Below, piece by piece: positions 33,804 to 46,843 of a stretch of DNA of 64,000 nucleotides. The notes under the pieces are model-generated. The model had not been told where the DNA came from. It was given only the letters and a program-made list of their open reading frames with translations, and did not search any database. Position 1 is the stretch's first letter. Each line of letters opens with the position of its first letter. The translations under genes and the position numbers were made by a program. Source of the stretch: Malus domestica (taxonomy: Eukaryota; Streptophyta; Magnoliopsida; Rosales; Rosaceae); contig NC_091671.1 in the NCBI RefSeq assembly GCF_042453785.1, positions 29,169,001-29,233,000 of the forward strand, in the 5' to 3' direction.

Positions 33804-35280
33804 CATCACAAGTGGCACGCGAAATAATTGGCAAGTTGTCACTTCTTCTTGTCGTTGTGACTAAATTGCGAATGTAATGGAAATGGTGACTCCTTGTTGT
33901 CAATGTGTAACATCCAAATCTTACAACAGCGAAATTCTGCTACTAAATGTCTTTTTCTATTATTCGTATTGGTGGAAGCCGGCCCGAAAGCACAATGGAA
34001 ACAGACTAATTACAAGACTCTCACGATGGAGATCTAGGAAAGAAAATGACAGATCTATACGACCATTTCGCAGATGGACACATGACTTTATACAGTTTGC
34101 GGCTGGAAAGAAAAATTCATGTGGTAAAAATAAGTTGGCAAACATTTATGACTGTAATCTTCAAGATACTGTTGATAACAAGCATTTTTATTGGTAAAAA
34201 ATAATTAATTTCATTACAGTCCTATATAAACAAAACAGACATGAAAGAGTCAAAGGAGAGTGACAATCCAAAACAAAGAGGGAGACCCTCACAAAATTTA
34301 ATCCTAGAAAAATTAGACAACAAACCATAACAAAAAAGAAACCCTAATTTCCAAAGAAAGATGCAAAAAGTAAATCTGATAGCCAAATAAAGTCATCAAG
34401 AGCTGCACCATCCACAGCCACATTTCCAAGGGAGATCAGATGAAGTAAAACACCCTTGTTATGACGTGAGTTGGGTACCACACTTGGCCTAATTTTGTTG
34501 ACATGCCAATTCGGCAGTGAGTAGGGAGAGATGGATCTTGTTAGAGGGGTTACGTTGGGGATGGGGAATGGGGTTGGTGGGTAGGCATTTGGAAATTGAA
34601 ATTAGGGCTTCGAGAGAGGGTGGAGTAGATGAGGAGATGGGGAGAAAAAGCAAAATAGTGGAAAGGGAGCGATGATGAACGTCGGAATATCATGTCATCG
34701 ACTCTCAAACTGGCAACGGAGTCGGTGGTGGTGAGTGAGGCAAGGGAAAGTGAGTTTCTAGAGAAAAGGAGATGCTTTCTCTCTCGAAGCATCATCTCAG
34801 AAATAATACTTTTGTCAATACCAAGCTTGAAAAGTTCTTACATGATAAGCTTGTAACTATATGAATCCACGATGCACAGCTCGCTCAATGTGAAATAGTT
34901 CGTGAAAGTTTCTATTTCATAAGCGTGTAACAAGGGATTTAACACATTTACATTGCTATTTTTCCAATTTTCTCAACTAAGGATAAAATATTGTTTCTTA
35001 CTTTTACAAGGATATGAACGACTGAAAAAGAGTTATGTTTCTCTTTACGTAGTGTTGTTGGTTTTCCACAGTGAGGTAAGTGTTGGCCTCAAATTTTTGA
35101 GTCGAATTCGACATAATTTCTCTTGATGGAGGCTCTCAATTCCCTGTTGACTTCTCTTCTAATCTACTTCCTCCTAGCTAATCATTCATTTATTCCACCC
35201 TGACTTCTTTTCCTCACTATTACAATACAATTATAATTACAACTTACAAATTAAAGAAAGTAAGAGAACAACTATAAGGG
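33804..35280. other. Intergenic region with a probable minus-strand LINE 3' tail
   Basis: No gene is recognised. Positions about 34190-34480, read on the minus strand, end 'gtaatgaaattaattatttt', like the 3' end of a plant L1 element. Only that end seems to be present and I found no target duplication. Around 34540-34780 the sequence is purine-rich without coding signal. Confidence 0.35.
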
Positions 35281-35441
35281 GAGAATTACATACAGTGGTG
35301 AAAACTAATGGAAATATTATATTAGACCAAATATATACGTCTCCTAAATGCACCCTTCAAATTCCAAAACCCTATATTTTCCAAAACTCCATTGGGTTGC
35401 AATAATACACATTCCTACACAGTTGCTGTTGGACTATTGTC

Positions 35442-37922
35442 TCAAGAAATTCCAACTGTTTTACCCAACAACCAAAGAATCAATGATAGCTCAAGCATAA
35501 ATATGGTGTGGAGTGTAGTCCTGTCCAATGTAAATCCATATATAGTAATACCAGCTCTATTATTTTCCAAATATGTCACTGCAACAACAACAAATATTCT
35601 ATATCAACAAATTAAGCGATACAAAAGACTAATGTGTGTATAACATGGGAGGAATTGCACATGACCACTTGCAAGGGAATAAAAAATGTGTCGATAACAT
35701 GTTGTCGCATTTTGTTAACTACAATGTCATCAACACATTATCTACGACTTATCGACAGCTTGCTCTTTATTCAAGAACGACGCCCCTTCCATATATGGTC
35801 AAAATCTCTATGTAAACTATCCTAAAACATTATTTTCTCCATCCCATCATCTAGGGGATTATTGTGATTCCATTCTTGACTATAATTTATGATCAGTGCA
35901 AACTAATCAATGAATAAGAGTTGTTAATGACATGCATATGTGCTATTTAATTAGGCTGGCTTACCTAGAGCTTGTCTCTTTTGATAAGAGATTGTACTAT
36001 ATGCATATGATGGAACAAACTTGGCGTTTTCCAGTTCATCTTGATCATCACTTGCCAAATCACTGTCTGATTCTCTGTCACTACTGGCACCAGAAACCAC
36101 TCGGCCATTCCCCGTCTCATCAGGCGGCGGAGAATCTCCTTCGTTCGCATCAAAGGATTCCAATGTGGCGCAAACGTGCCACTTTGTAGCAAGGCATGTG
36201 ACTGCTTGGGCCTTGTGTGTGATTTTGGTTGCACTGCGCAGTAAGATGAGGACTCCAGTGACTAAAGTTATGGAGCATAACTGCACCAAAAAAATAAAAC
36301 ATCATCACTGAGATTAGTTTTTGTTCATAAAATGATTCTCTGAGGCTGGAAAGTAACCCAGTTGATTATCATCTCTCTCACTCATAACCAAAATAGTCCT
36401 TTTTCTTCTTGAAAAGGAACAGAAAAAACATTAAAACGGATCCTCTGCGGATTCTGAGCTATACAAATCAACACGTGAAAACTGGAAATGAAGGCATACC
36501 GCAAGTTCACCGGATCTATAAACATCAAGATTGGCAGTGGCACTAGACCTGGTTGTGATGAGCAACAAGGAAAATTGGCTGCCCGTGACCAAGATCAATG
36601 ACCATAGGATGAAACCTCGGTATCTATGACTTATGATTGTTAAGTGCCTTCGGATCCTAAGGTGCTCGGACAACACTGACCCGACATCAGATTGCTCTTG
36701 GAACACAGTGGCAAAGTCTTGGAGCCGTAGGATTTGGAGGTAGCATATTAGACGGAACAGAACGCACACGAGAAAAAACACAGTTGTACGATACAACCAC
36801 GAGCACAACTCTAGCGTGCATGCTACCACGTCACTCACGTAAACATTGCCCAGAAAAGGCATTTGCGAGGCTCTAGATGCGTACCACCAAATCTTATATG
36901 CACTCTCCGCGGCAAAGCATGGCATTACAAAGATGCAGAGAATCTTCAATGATCTCTACAAGGAACAACATATGTGTGAGTTCGAGAAACAGAGAAAGAA
37001 GATACAAGACGTACCTACCTTGTTGTCTACTTTTTGCATAGTGGAGTAAAATGTCAAAAGCATTATTCACATTTTACTCCACTATGCGAATAAAAACCCA
37101 ACAACATGTATGTTCTACGTTCAACCGAGCTCATCGAGTCTGCCCAGCCCACATCTATGCAAAATCCTGGTTTCGCCCTAACCACGCTTATTAATTTGAT
37201 TTCTACTCATTGTTTTACATTGAATCAAATTCTGTAGTTTCATAATGTTAAGTTTTGGTGTCATTCGATTCAGTGGTTAGTTTTGTTAGGGTTCCTTAAT
37301 TATTATAGTGATGAATTTCTACATGGTTTCTATTAATATACTGCTTTTCAGATGAGGTGGTTTTGTATCAAATCGTTTTCTTCTAAAAAACTAAACCTAA
37401 TTTAATTTCCATTCTAAGCACAATTCAAATTAGTAAAACAACTTGTGAAAAAAAATACCCATTAGAAAACAAAAATCAATGGAGAATTTGAATTAAATAA
37501 CTCACATTGAGCTGTTGTGTGTATTCCCTCCTGACCGTCTCGCTCTCATTATAAAGCTTATCGAAAAACAAGAACCTCCGGAGCCCAAACTTCCTCACAA
37601 ACCATGACAGGCACAAAAACGACACCGTCGCAACGCTGCTCAAAGACAATTGCACTACACTATCATAAGGCCTCTTGTGCTTGCCATCGCATGATGCACA
37701 TGTGAACACAAAATGGGAAATGGCAGGAACAACGATTGCAAACAAGATGAATATGGACCAAGAAATGCATGCCCTCCATGCATTAGATTGGTCCACACAC
37801 ATCCATCGTACATACGATCTAAAACTCTTTAATTCATCTTGTATGTGTGAAACGCAGCGTCCTAACCCTGTGTTTGTCTTGTTGTTCTGGTTTAACAAGC
37901 CCTCCATGACATCGTTTCTCAT
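35442..37922 (-). CDS. DUF3537 / gustatory-receptor-like membrane protein, copy 1
   Basis: Exons 37922-37506, 36955-36500, 36280-35965 and 35578-35442 join to 442 codons (441 aa). The family is DUF3537, multi-pass proteins distantly related to insect gustatory receptors and annotated in plants as putative ligand-gated channels; their function is unknown. Seen here: a cytosolic-looking N-terminus, a membrane segment near 55-75 (WSIFILFAIVVPAISHFVF), another after SVVQLSLSSVATVSFLCLSW, several in exon 2 (YRTTVFFLVCVLFRLICYL, FILWSLILVTGSQFSLLLI), an acidic loop in exon 3 (DRESDSDLASDDQDELE) and the C-terminal signature GITIYGFTLDRTTLHTIF with a last hydrophobic helix. It lies 2.4 kb from EHD1 on the same strand; Arabidopsis has the same pair (AT3G20290, AT3G20300). 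No break is seen. Confidence 0.9.
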
Positions 37923-38400
37923 ATTGGGGGTTGATGAATTTGGTTTTTAGGTTTGAATTTGTTTTCCAGCTTGAGAAGAACATGATTGGTTTGAGCTATA
38001 TTTAGAAAGTGTTTGTAGAGAAATGTGGAAACAATAGGTTTGTGTTTTGTGAGTGACATGATGTGGAACGATCCATTGTGGATTATATATTGCACGAGGT
38101 CAGTTGATTGTGCGATTTTTCTTTAGAATGTCTTAATTTGTTGGAAGTTTGAATGAAAATAAACTATAAGTTCTTTTGTCCCGCATTGACGAAACAAGGT
38201 TTTTCCAACACCAATTTATAAGGTTATGTAAATAAGATTTAGTAAATTGGATTACACAGAGAAGGTCGGGACTTGGGCTTAGCTATATATTAAACGTCAA
38301 AAGAGGGGCCTTGGGCTTAGGCGAGTTCAAATAAAACATGTTTGGTTTTTATCCTTTAACAGAAACAACATAAAACATAACAACGAAATACCTCATATTT
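37465..38400. repeat. Segmental duplication, source copy
   Basis: Exon 1, the start of intron 1 and about 470 bp of upstream DNA match 42164-43055 over nearly the whole length. Both include 'gagaaatgtggaaacaatag' and 'ggattatatattgcac'. Unit boundaries were judged by eye. Confidence 0.8.
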
Positions 38401-38410
38401 TCTATATCCA

Positions 38411-40683
38411 GTGTTCTAAAAATCGGTTTAGGCGGCGCCTAGGCGCTAGACTGTGGTTTGTGATAGTGATTTTACCAGTTGTAAAACAAGGGTTAAACCA
38501 TAGAAAATTCTTGTAAGAGAACAAGTGTTTGTAGTATAGAATGGCTCAAGTAAGATCAATCTCCTCAGGGACTGATATAAACAATTTACTAGTTTTTGTG
38601 TATTTAACTTAGTTAACTCTAAGAACTACACTAATTCGACAAAATTAAATACTAATGTACATGACTTAAACAAAAATTTAAAATGGGAATTGGCTTATAG
38701 GAATAGTGATCCAGCTAAACAACATAAGTAAATATAGAAACTCAAGATAATACAAATAATTGAAGAAAATTAGATTGACAAGGCGCTAGAGTTCAACCTT
38801 TACCAACAACACTCCTATGTAGCTTTTCCAATTGCTTAAGTAATCGAAAACACACATGCTTTGAAGGTTGGGTTTTCCTTGTGTATGTTTTACTTGTGAC
38901 ATTCAAGATAAAACGCATACCACTACATGCAATTTATCCATGACATTATATAAACATGAGTGATTCATTAATCTTGGTGAAAATCCTTATGTTAAACCAT
39001 GTAATCCCTAAAAGTATGATATTTACCTTAGGAGAAATTACAATCCTCAATCACAAGAAGCATAACCAATTTTAACGTGACATTCATTCAAAATTGTATC
39101 CGATGACTTTTCTAAGTATCCTAATGGTGATTAAGCATCAAGGCACATAGATAATTTAATTCAGTGATTGAAAATATCAAAGCAAACATGTAACAACACT
39201 TAAGCAATTGAAAGAGAAATCTACGTAATCATGTTGAGGCTCATGGCCTCACTCTAGCAAAAGGAAATTAGTTACACATACTTGTTTTAATACATAACGA
39301 TTATCCATTAAAAATCAAGGAAAGAAAGCAACCATTTTTTACAAGATGAGCTCTATGATCATCTTCTCCTCAAAGATAGGAGCATGCTTCTTCTTCTCTT
39401 CAAATTTGGAGTTGCGGCACCCCTTCTGTTTCCTGCTATGTGCTCTCCCTCTGTTTTCTCCCTCTGTTTTCTCCCCATTTTTCTTTTCTTTGCTCTCCCC
39501 TCTGCCGTGTTCTTCACTCTCTGCAAAAAACTCCAATCAGTTTATTCCTCTTCTACCCACCTCTCTATTGCCTTATATTATTAGTCAATGGAATGGGCAG
39601 TTGTGCTCTTCACTTTCTCCTCTCTGCTTTTCTTCTGCTCCAAAGTCCAATGAGTGGAATTAAAAACCCAATTTTCTGCCAATTGTTGATGACAAAGCAT
39701 TTACTTTCTTATTTTATTAGCTAGAGTGGGCATAATTGGCCATAACGTTTGGTTGACCAAAAGTCCTTAGATTTATGAATGAGATGTCCTTAGAAAGCTT
39801 GAAACGTCTACTTTCTTCATTCTTAAACTGGGAACAATTGGCTGGGAATTCTTGAGCTAAAAACTTGATATGATCATCTTCAGTCTCTTGTGAATCAGCT
39901 CCAATTGGAATTACTTAAAACTTTCACTGTTTGCATACTTTTCCACCAAACTCGATCCTGCTGCTCCTAGAAACACAAAATGGTAAAACCATCACACAAA
40001 CTTAAAACTTCCAACTAAACTAGACAAGAAAAGAAATATAAAAGTGAGGAAATATATAGTATAAATATTGGTTCATCAGTTTGCCACCGCAATTAAACCA
40101 AAATCGTTGAAGAAATCGGCAAGGGTATTAAGCGGCGCCTAGACGGGTGCTGGGCAGGCTAGGCGGTCACGCTTTGATAAGAAGTCGATTGCAATGTCTT
40201 TCTTCCATTGCGGTTTGGACGGCTCAACGACGGTCTCAACAATTTCGATCTATAACTGCAGGGTAAAAAAAAAGGCGATTTGCTGGGATGAGAGAGATAA
40301 CCTCGATCTACAATTGCAGAGTTGAAGAAGAGGGACGGCTTGGTTGTGGGGAGAGAGAGAGAGAGGGGGTAACTACAATTGCAGAGAACAAATGGATCGA
40401 CGGTAGGGTAACTAATTAGTTAGGGTTTTTTTTAGTTAGGAACTTAGGTGGCAGTTATTTAAAATTTAGGGACTATTTTTTCTTTAATAAGAAAACAAGC
40501 CCAATTCTTCTTTTAGTGAAAAACAAGGCCCAATAATGATTAAAACAAATGGGCTGACTAAATGTTACAAAATTAACATTAAACGTCCTAAAATTTTACA
40601 CATATACTTAAATCCGCCTAGGCCGCCTAGGCACTAGGCCCCAGCCGACCGCCTAACTAGCGCCTAGCGTCTTTTAGAACCTT
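38411..40683. mobile_element. TIR-type element with GGCGCCTAGG-rich ends, hosting a solo LTR
   Basis: The ends are inverted: the left 'gttctaaaaatcggtttagg' and the right, reversed, 'ggttctaaaagacgctaggc', both followed by GCCTAGGC-type motifs. Without the inserted LTR it is about 650 bp. A CTATATC repeat lies just outside both ends (38403-38409 and about 40689-40695) and may be the target duplication, but the exact termini are unsure. No coding sequence. Confidence 0.5.
38461..40078. mobile_element. Solo LTR, 1.6 kb
   Basis: It starts TGATAGTGATTTTACC and ends TTGGTTCATCA, with a perfect 5-bp duplication GTTTG at 38456-38460 and 40079-40083. It contains no retrotransposon gene. Terminal TGAT...ATCA is shared with the solo LTR at 21316-22815, but the bodies differ. 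It is inserted in the GGCGCCTAGG-rich element. Confidence 0.82.
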
Positions 40684-40725
40684 ATAGACTATATCACTCT
40701 AATTTTTTATTTATTTATAAAGGAT

Positions 40726-42150
40726 TGTTAACGCGAATTTCCTGCGACAAATGAGACAAGAACATGTATACAAAATAATTGTTTGTATTAATGTAAATTT
40801 AGGGTTATAATCTCTTTACAACTTAATCCTCTTATTCAATCTCCGAAATGTAAGGTGTGTAGTGTTGTTGATCCAAATGACTTGATCTTGGATGAATGGA
40901 TATTGTAAGGTTTTGGCTCTTGGCAATGGAGGAACCGGCACGTGTAGGGGTGCTTAGTGGTTCTTCACGGGTTTTACGAAGAATGTGGAGAGCTATCCAA
41001 GTATTCTTGTGTGTTTGGGGAGTTTGAGTGCTTGAGAGCTTCAGAGTTTCAAAGCTTTAGCGTCTGGGCGTGAATGATTTTCCAGACCCTTTTCTTTATC
41101 TTGGAGCCTCCTATTTATAGACTTTCCAAGCCTTGACTACGGATGGATTTAGCCTTGATTGTGGGCTCGATTAATTGACGAAAGAACCAGTACTCGATTT
41201 ATGGGCCGGTTCATGATTTGTCTCCATCAATTAATATTTGATTTAATTAAATTAAAATCAAATAATTTATTTCCGCCAAATGTTGACATGTGTCCTTCTT
41301 GATGACTTGTCCAATTTTGATGAGTCACATCCATGTGTACGATTTTGTGGGACACATGGCGCATGTCACATATGCCCTGGCCTATTAAAACTTTAATACG
41401 TTGGAGAGCATTTATTTCACCGAAATTTCGATGTCTACAAATGCCCCCATTTCAAGGCACGTCGTATGCATGTGTTTGTCAGGTGTAGAATATGTGTTTT
41501 GAAGTCTCTTTGCATAGTGAATGTACTTTGACCACTGTGATTTGAAGTCCTTCAATGTAGATGTCAATTCAAAAGCCGTTGAGGCTTGATCTTGAATTGG
41601 GCTAGAAATTTCTTCAAGGCCTGTAGAGGGTTGGTCTTAAATTAGGCTGAAAGTTTCTTCAAGAGCCATTGAGGCTTGATCTTGAATGAAATTGGACCAC
41701 GAATAGCTTCACGTGGTGAGTGCTCTTCGGCTTTGTTGGAGTTGAATCGGCACATGTAGTTGTGCTTGTTGATTCTCCGCGAGCTTGGTGAAGAACATGA
41801 GTGTTTCTTCTTTGGCCAGAGAGCTTTCTGGTTTCCTCCAAAGGTTTAGCTTTGCTTCATTTCTTTGGAGTTGAATTTGATCCAAGGATGGTTGGCACTT
41901 GATCTTGAATCAGACTTGTCATTTCTTCAAGGGCCGTTGAAACTTAATCTTGAATGAAATGGGACCACGAGGAGTTTCACGCAGTGTGTGGTCTTCAGCT
42001 TTGTTGGGGATGAATCGGCACGTGTATTTGTTGTGCTTGTTGATTATCCACGAGCTTGATGAAGAGCACGATTATTTGAATTTGAATTTGGGTTTGGTTG
42101 TTGTTGTGTCTAGAATTTAGTACTAGACTACCTTCATACCTTTTGTGGGA
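40726..42150 (-). mobile_element. Truncated LTR retrotransposon: 3' LTR plus part of the internal region
   Basis: Read on the minus strand, a purine tract (AAATGGGGGCATT, near 41440-41452) precedes an LTR of 714 bp (40726-41439) that starts TGTAGACATCG and ends GCGTTAACA. The remaining internal part carries tandem diverged modules: 'cttgatcttgaat' recurs, and a block with 'aatcggcac.tgta.ttg' and 'gcttgttgatt.tc' appears near 41700-41810 and 41945-42070. No gag or pol is left. Its right side ends at the duplicated DUF3537 exon-1 block. Confidence 0.6.
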
Positions 42151-42163
42151 TCAAACCAACGTC

Positions 42164-42559
42164 CATTGGAGAATTTGAATTAAATAACTCACACTGAGCT
42201 GTTGTGTGTATTCCCTCCTGACCGTCTCGCTCTCATTATAAAGCTTATCGAAAAACAAGAACCTCCGGAGCCCAAACTTCCTCACAAACCATGACAGGCA
42301 CAGGAACGATACCGTCGCGACGCTACTCAAAGATAATTGCACTACACTAGCATAAGGTCTCTTGTGCTTGCCATCGCATGATGCACATGTGAACACAAAG
42401 TGGAAATGGCAGGAACAACGATTGCAAACAAGATGAATATGGACCAAGAAATGCATGCCCTCCATGCATTAGATTGGTCCACACATATCCATAGTACGTA
42501 AGATCTAAAGCTCTTGTTGTTCGGGTTTAACAAGCCCTCCTTGACATTGTTTCTCATAT
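42164..42559 (-). pseudogene. DUF3537 exon-1 pseudogene
   Basis: It is a copy of exon 1 of the 35442-37922 gene. Compared with it there is an in-frame loss of about 17 codons after MRNNVKEGLLNPNNK, and a one-base loss near 42401 that shifts the frame after FAIVVPAIS. The remaining frame continues HFVFTCASCDGKHKRPY to the exon end. No exons 2-4 follow. About 490 bp of matching upstream DNA (to 43055) came with it, so it is a genomic and not an mRNA-derived copy. Confidence 0.85.
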
Positions 42560-43196
42560 CGGGGTTTGATGAATTTTGTTTTTAGGGTTGAATTTGGTTT
42601 CCAGTTTAAGAAGAACATGATTGGCTTGGGAGTTTTGAGTTATATTTAGAAAGTGTTTGCAGAGAAATGTGGAAACAATAGGTTTGTGTTTTGTGAGTGA
42701 TATGATGTTGTGGAACGACCCATTGTGGATTATATATTGCACAAGGTCAGGTGATTGTGCGATTTTTCTTTAGAATGTCTTTGTTGTAAGTTTGAATGAA
42801 ATTAAACCTAGTTCTTTTGTCCCCCATTGATTAAGGAAGGTTTGCCAACACTAATTTATAAGATTATGTGAATAAGATTTAGTAAATTGGATTGCACGTA
42901 GAGAAGTTCGGGACTTGGGCCTAGCTATATATTAAACGTCAAAAATGGCCTTCGGCTCAGGCGAGTTCAAATAAAACATGTTTGGTTTTCATCCTTTAAC
43001 AAAAACGACACAAAACATAACAACGAAAAACCTCATCTTTTCTCTATCACTCTAATATATTTTTCTTGAGAGAAATACTTGTACATTCGCCAAATTCAAG
43101 TTCCTGGTGCTAAGAATTTGGATTGATAGAGTAGTTTTGGTGGACAGAGCCTAAAGGACTTCAAGAACCCGAATAGAGGTGAAATTCTATCTATAA
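42560..43196. other. Duplicated upstream DNA of the DUF3537 pseudogene, then flank
   Basis: 42560-43055 matches 37923-38400 (the upstream region of copy 1). Beyond it no feature is recognised up to the MITE. Confidence 0.5.
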
Positions 43197-43477
43197 GGTA
43201 GCGTTTGGTATGCAGATAGGACGAGACGGGACGGAACAGAGAGGGAGTAAAGATGCCCTCGGATGGAAACAAGGAGGAAGAAGAAGGAGACGGAGATGTT
43301 ATAATTTTGTGTTCCACGGATGTAGAACAAGTCGTTCCAGGGGGTGAGGCGGAACAAAAATTCACCCAAAATTCGTCCCGTGGAACAGCACATTCCACCC
43401 GTTTTAGGCGCACCAAACGTGGGACGGAACGCCTCGTCCCACTCCGTTCCGTCCTATCCCACGTACCAAACGGCACC
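43197..43477. mobile_element. PIF/Harbinger-like MITE, 281 bp
   Basis: Ends are GGTAGCGTTTGGTA and, reversed, GGTGCCGTTTGGTA (12 of 14), continuing into GGGACGGAAC-type inverted arms. The flanking TAA (43194-43196, 43478-43480) is the expected 3-bp duplication. It is a different family from the 23474 MITE by its ends. Open frames inside are chance. Confidence 0.8.
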
Positions 43478-44261
43478 TAAAGGACATTGCAAAATTTGCA
43501 AGCCTCTATCACTTCATATTGTCAGTTCCCAAAATTTTTTTCTTTTTTATATTGTTGGTTTCATTTTTACTGTTATATACTGGTATACGATTTGTATATC
43601 TGAATATTTATGTTCGTAGAAGTTGTTTGAATTAGTTGTAAGTATTTGAAATTATATACTAAACCATATCAATTAGTTATTGTTGTACCAAACTTATTTT
43701 GTTATATCATTAATAAAGTTGTTATAATGTTTGTTTCGATTGTTATATTGAGTTACGATTAAATTCTGGTTCTTTTAACATACACATGGTAAGGAATCAT
43801 GGGGGGTGGTTCCAGATCGGAGGAGGACACGGTGGATTGTTGGCGGCTTTTAGGGCTGGTTTGGTATTGCTATGCTTTGAAAAAAAAACTGCTGTGAGAA
43901 TAAGCGGTTGTGTTGTGAAAATAAGTTGCTGTGAAATAAAGCAGCATAGTGTTTGGTAAACTTTTTTGTAAAAGTGCTTTTGGAAAAAAAAAAGCAGTAT
44001 GATAGTGTTTGGTAAACTTTTATGTAAAACAGCTGTGACTATGTGAAATGACCAAAAATGGTATAATACTAGATGTGCTATTAATTTAATTTTCTTAACA
44101 AATAAAAGTAAATTACTAAATATATTTTATTTTTAGAAGAAAAATATTTATCAACTTTATCTTAAATATTAATTAGTATGACAAACTACTTCAATTGAAA
44201 TATTTTAGACTGAATAACTAGGATTCATTAGTACAATATTGTTAATGTACTTGAAAGTAGT

Positions 44262-45567
44262 CTAATTAGATGCATTCATCAAACTTGTTGCTATTCTATT
44301 TCTTAATGCCTCTATCTCATGTGATCCTTCAACTTGATAATTTTGATATTCATCATTATCATCATCACTACTATCGCTCTCTTCACAAACGTCCCTGGGG
44401 TCATCAAAATGACGATCACGTTTAGAATATCTCCGTATGTAGTTATGAAGAGCCATTGTAGCAATGACAATCTTCACTTGCTTATTGAACAGGTAATTAG
44501 GCATATCCCTTAAAATTGCCCATCTTTTCTTCCATACCCGAAAAGTTTGTTCAATGATGCTCCTAAGAGAAGAATGTCTGTGGTTGAATACCTCTTTATG
44601 ACCCGTTGGTTCGGTACCCCTACAAAAGTCCGGGAGATGATATCTTTCACCTTTATATGGTCCCAAATAACCTCTCATTTGTGGGTACCCCACATCTGAC
44701 AATTGAAAATTTTGTTTTGTATTGTAATAATTATACAAAGCAAGTATGTAAAATGTTATAATAAAAGTATGAAGATTACCATTTGGAGGCTTAAAAAAGT
44801 TTAAATTTGGATTCCGTAGCACGGATAGAAAAACCCTTGTATCAAGTGCAGTGCCTTCCCATCTGGCACAAGCAAATGTGAATTGCATGTCAAAATTACA
44901 TGCAGCCATAACATTTTGAGTTGGTATTCCTTTCCTACCAATGTATGGAACTTGATCCGGAGGTGGTATTGAAGCCTCAACATGCACTCCATCTATGGCA
45001 CCAATACAATCCTAAAAATAATAACATAGAAGAAAACCGTCAACCTACACTTATAGTTTGCAAATAAGTTAGAAGATGAGTCAAACTTTACCTTAAAATA
45101 AGGCATGTATCTTGTATCTCTCCTTATTTATTGGGGAATGCCACGAAACTCTGAATCCATCGGTTTGATAATATCTATTGCCATCTTACATACGATATCC
45201 AACATAGCACCAAAATATCTACTAACAGTCTCACCATAATGTTGAAATCTCTCTTGAGCTAATATATTTTTCACACCATGTCCCAACATATGCAAGAACA
45301 TTCCTAATATTTTAGTTGCATTCATTTTCCTTGAACCTTTCAATCCATAATTAGTTTGCAAGTTATTGGATAATCTACAAAAGATATCTTTGTTCATCTT
45401 AAACATTTTATATCATCGCACATCATTTCCTTGTAGTACTTCCATCAACCAAATATACATGGAGTTTTGTGAACATATTTTAAATAATATGTTTCAACAG
45501 CTCTCGCTACAGCGCATATAATTAGACCATCCTCCAACTCCTCAACATCATCATCAGAGGTGTTCAT
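44262..45567 (-). pseudogene. Harbinger (HARBI1-like) DDE transposase, broken
   Basis: The core 44262-45012 has IGAIDGVHVEASIPP (first D), DVGYPQMRGYLGPYKGERYHL (second D) and RSIIEQTFRVWKKRWAILRD (E), then MALHNYIRR. An intron-like stretch (NLHTFIITF... to about 44702) reads through in frame. The N-terminal exon 45128-45406 ends in a TAA before the exon border. A further stop lies upstream near 45455, after a start that reads MNTSDDDVEELEDGLIICAV. Splicing joins 45012 to the N-terminal exon at a good acceptor (TTTTTAG). The stops make it a pseudogene. Confidence 0.85.
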
Positions 45568-45789
45568 ATTGAATATACATGTAACCTAACACATAATTCA
45601 ACATTCCACAAGTCATAATCCAACAATCACTAAGAAGTCATAATCCGACATTCAAGAACAAGTCAATCCAACGTTGAACAAGAAATCATAATCCAACATT
45701 CAATAAACACAAAATACAAGCAGCATTCAACACATAGTCTTAATGCAAAGTACAAACCACACAAAGTCATAATTCATAGTTATAACTTC

Positions 45790-46765
45790 TTATTGTTCTT
45801 TGTTGAACATATATTTCAACCAAGTCAGTTGGACTTTAGAATCTTGCATCGTGGTAAACATCTCTCGCTTCTCTGCAGAACAAAATAAATATGTAGCAAA
45901 CAACCATAACTCGCTAGGTGGCTCACAACCAGGCAATTGTGCAACAACCACTAACACTTCCAGAATACTACTACCTATATGTAGTGACCTCATCAATGAG
46001 TTTGCAGAACTCCTGGTTTCATAAGCTTCAACAAGACGGTTAATTTGACCACAAAGTTTTGCAGCACCTCCAATTTTTTTCCTTTTCTTATCAACTTTCT
46101 TCTTTAGCAATTCTCTTTGGTTAGCCGCTCTTTTTTTTCCCTTCCTACTTGCTTGCCTTAGATCCTGCATAGTCTCAGTTTCTTCCTCATCATATGAATC
46201 AATTTGTCCTACAGATTTCTCTCTTGACTCTAGTGGTAATACTCTAGATGAAGGTGCCTATGCATGTTTACCGGTAGCAACTATACTCGAGAACATCCTA
46301 TCTAACTTGTCCTCCATCTCAGGACTAATGCCTTTTTTTTTTGCAATTTTCCATATTCTTTGTTTATCTACAAGTAAGAAAGAATATGGTTAATACATAT
46401 TGCATGATATCAGAATACATATTAAAAGATAAATACACAAACCTGAATTTTATTATTCCACCACTCATCAGAGGCATCAACAGTACCCTTGCTCGAATTC
46501 CACCCTAGTAGTTTCTTTACCAACTAGCTCTTTCCACAACTTCCACTCATTTTTAAGTGAATCCCACTTATTTTTCAGTTGCTTTCTTTCATAATCATGC
46601 CCTGTCTCTACCTTGAAGTTAGCTCTAATATTTGCATATCCATCTTTGTCAAAGTGATTGCCCGGACGATGTCCGGCCTCAACCTCCTTGATCACAAAAT
46701 ATAGATATATTGTGGGCATTCCATGTAGCTACAGGATTTGACGAAGATGCCCCCTTCTTTGCCAT
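45790..46765 (-). pseudogene. Harbinger ORF1, Myb/SANT-like DNA-binding protein, broken
   Basis: The probable start is at 46765 (MAKKGASSSNPVATWN). The SANT/Myb-like part reads EVEAGHRPGNHFDKDGYANI and GHDYERKQLKNKWDSLKNEW, typical of L10-interacting MYB-type proteins and of Harbinger ORF1. Small frameshifts near 46690 and 46490 break it. After an intron the C-terminal exon 45790-46170 reads LRSLHIGSS-like sequence and ends with a stop. In this superfamily ORF1 helps the transposase bind DNA. Confidence 0.75.
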
Positions 46766-46783
46766 CGATACCAACTACTGATT

Positions 46784-46788
<5 letters not shown>

Positions 46789-46838
<50 letters not shown>
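46789..46838. repeat. (AT)n microsatellite
   Basis: About 24 AT units in a row, in the first part of Harbinger ORF1's upstream region. It is likely to vary in length between individuals. Confidence 0.95.

Positions 46839-46843
<5 letters not shown>

Noticed and set aside
43253-43619. Acidic/basic open frames of 75-91 codons
   Set aside because: They lie within and across the borders of the 43197-43477 MITE and show no conserved motif.
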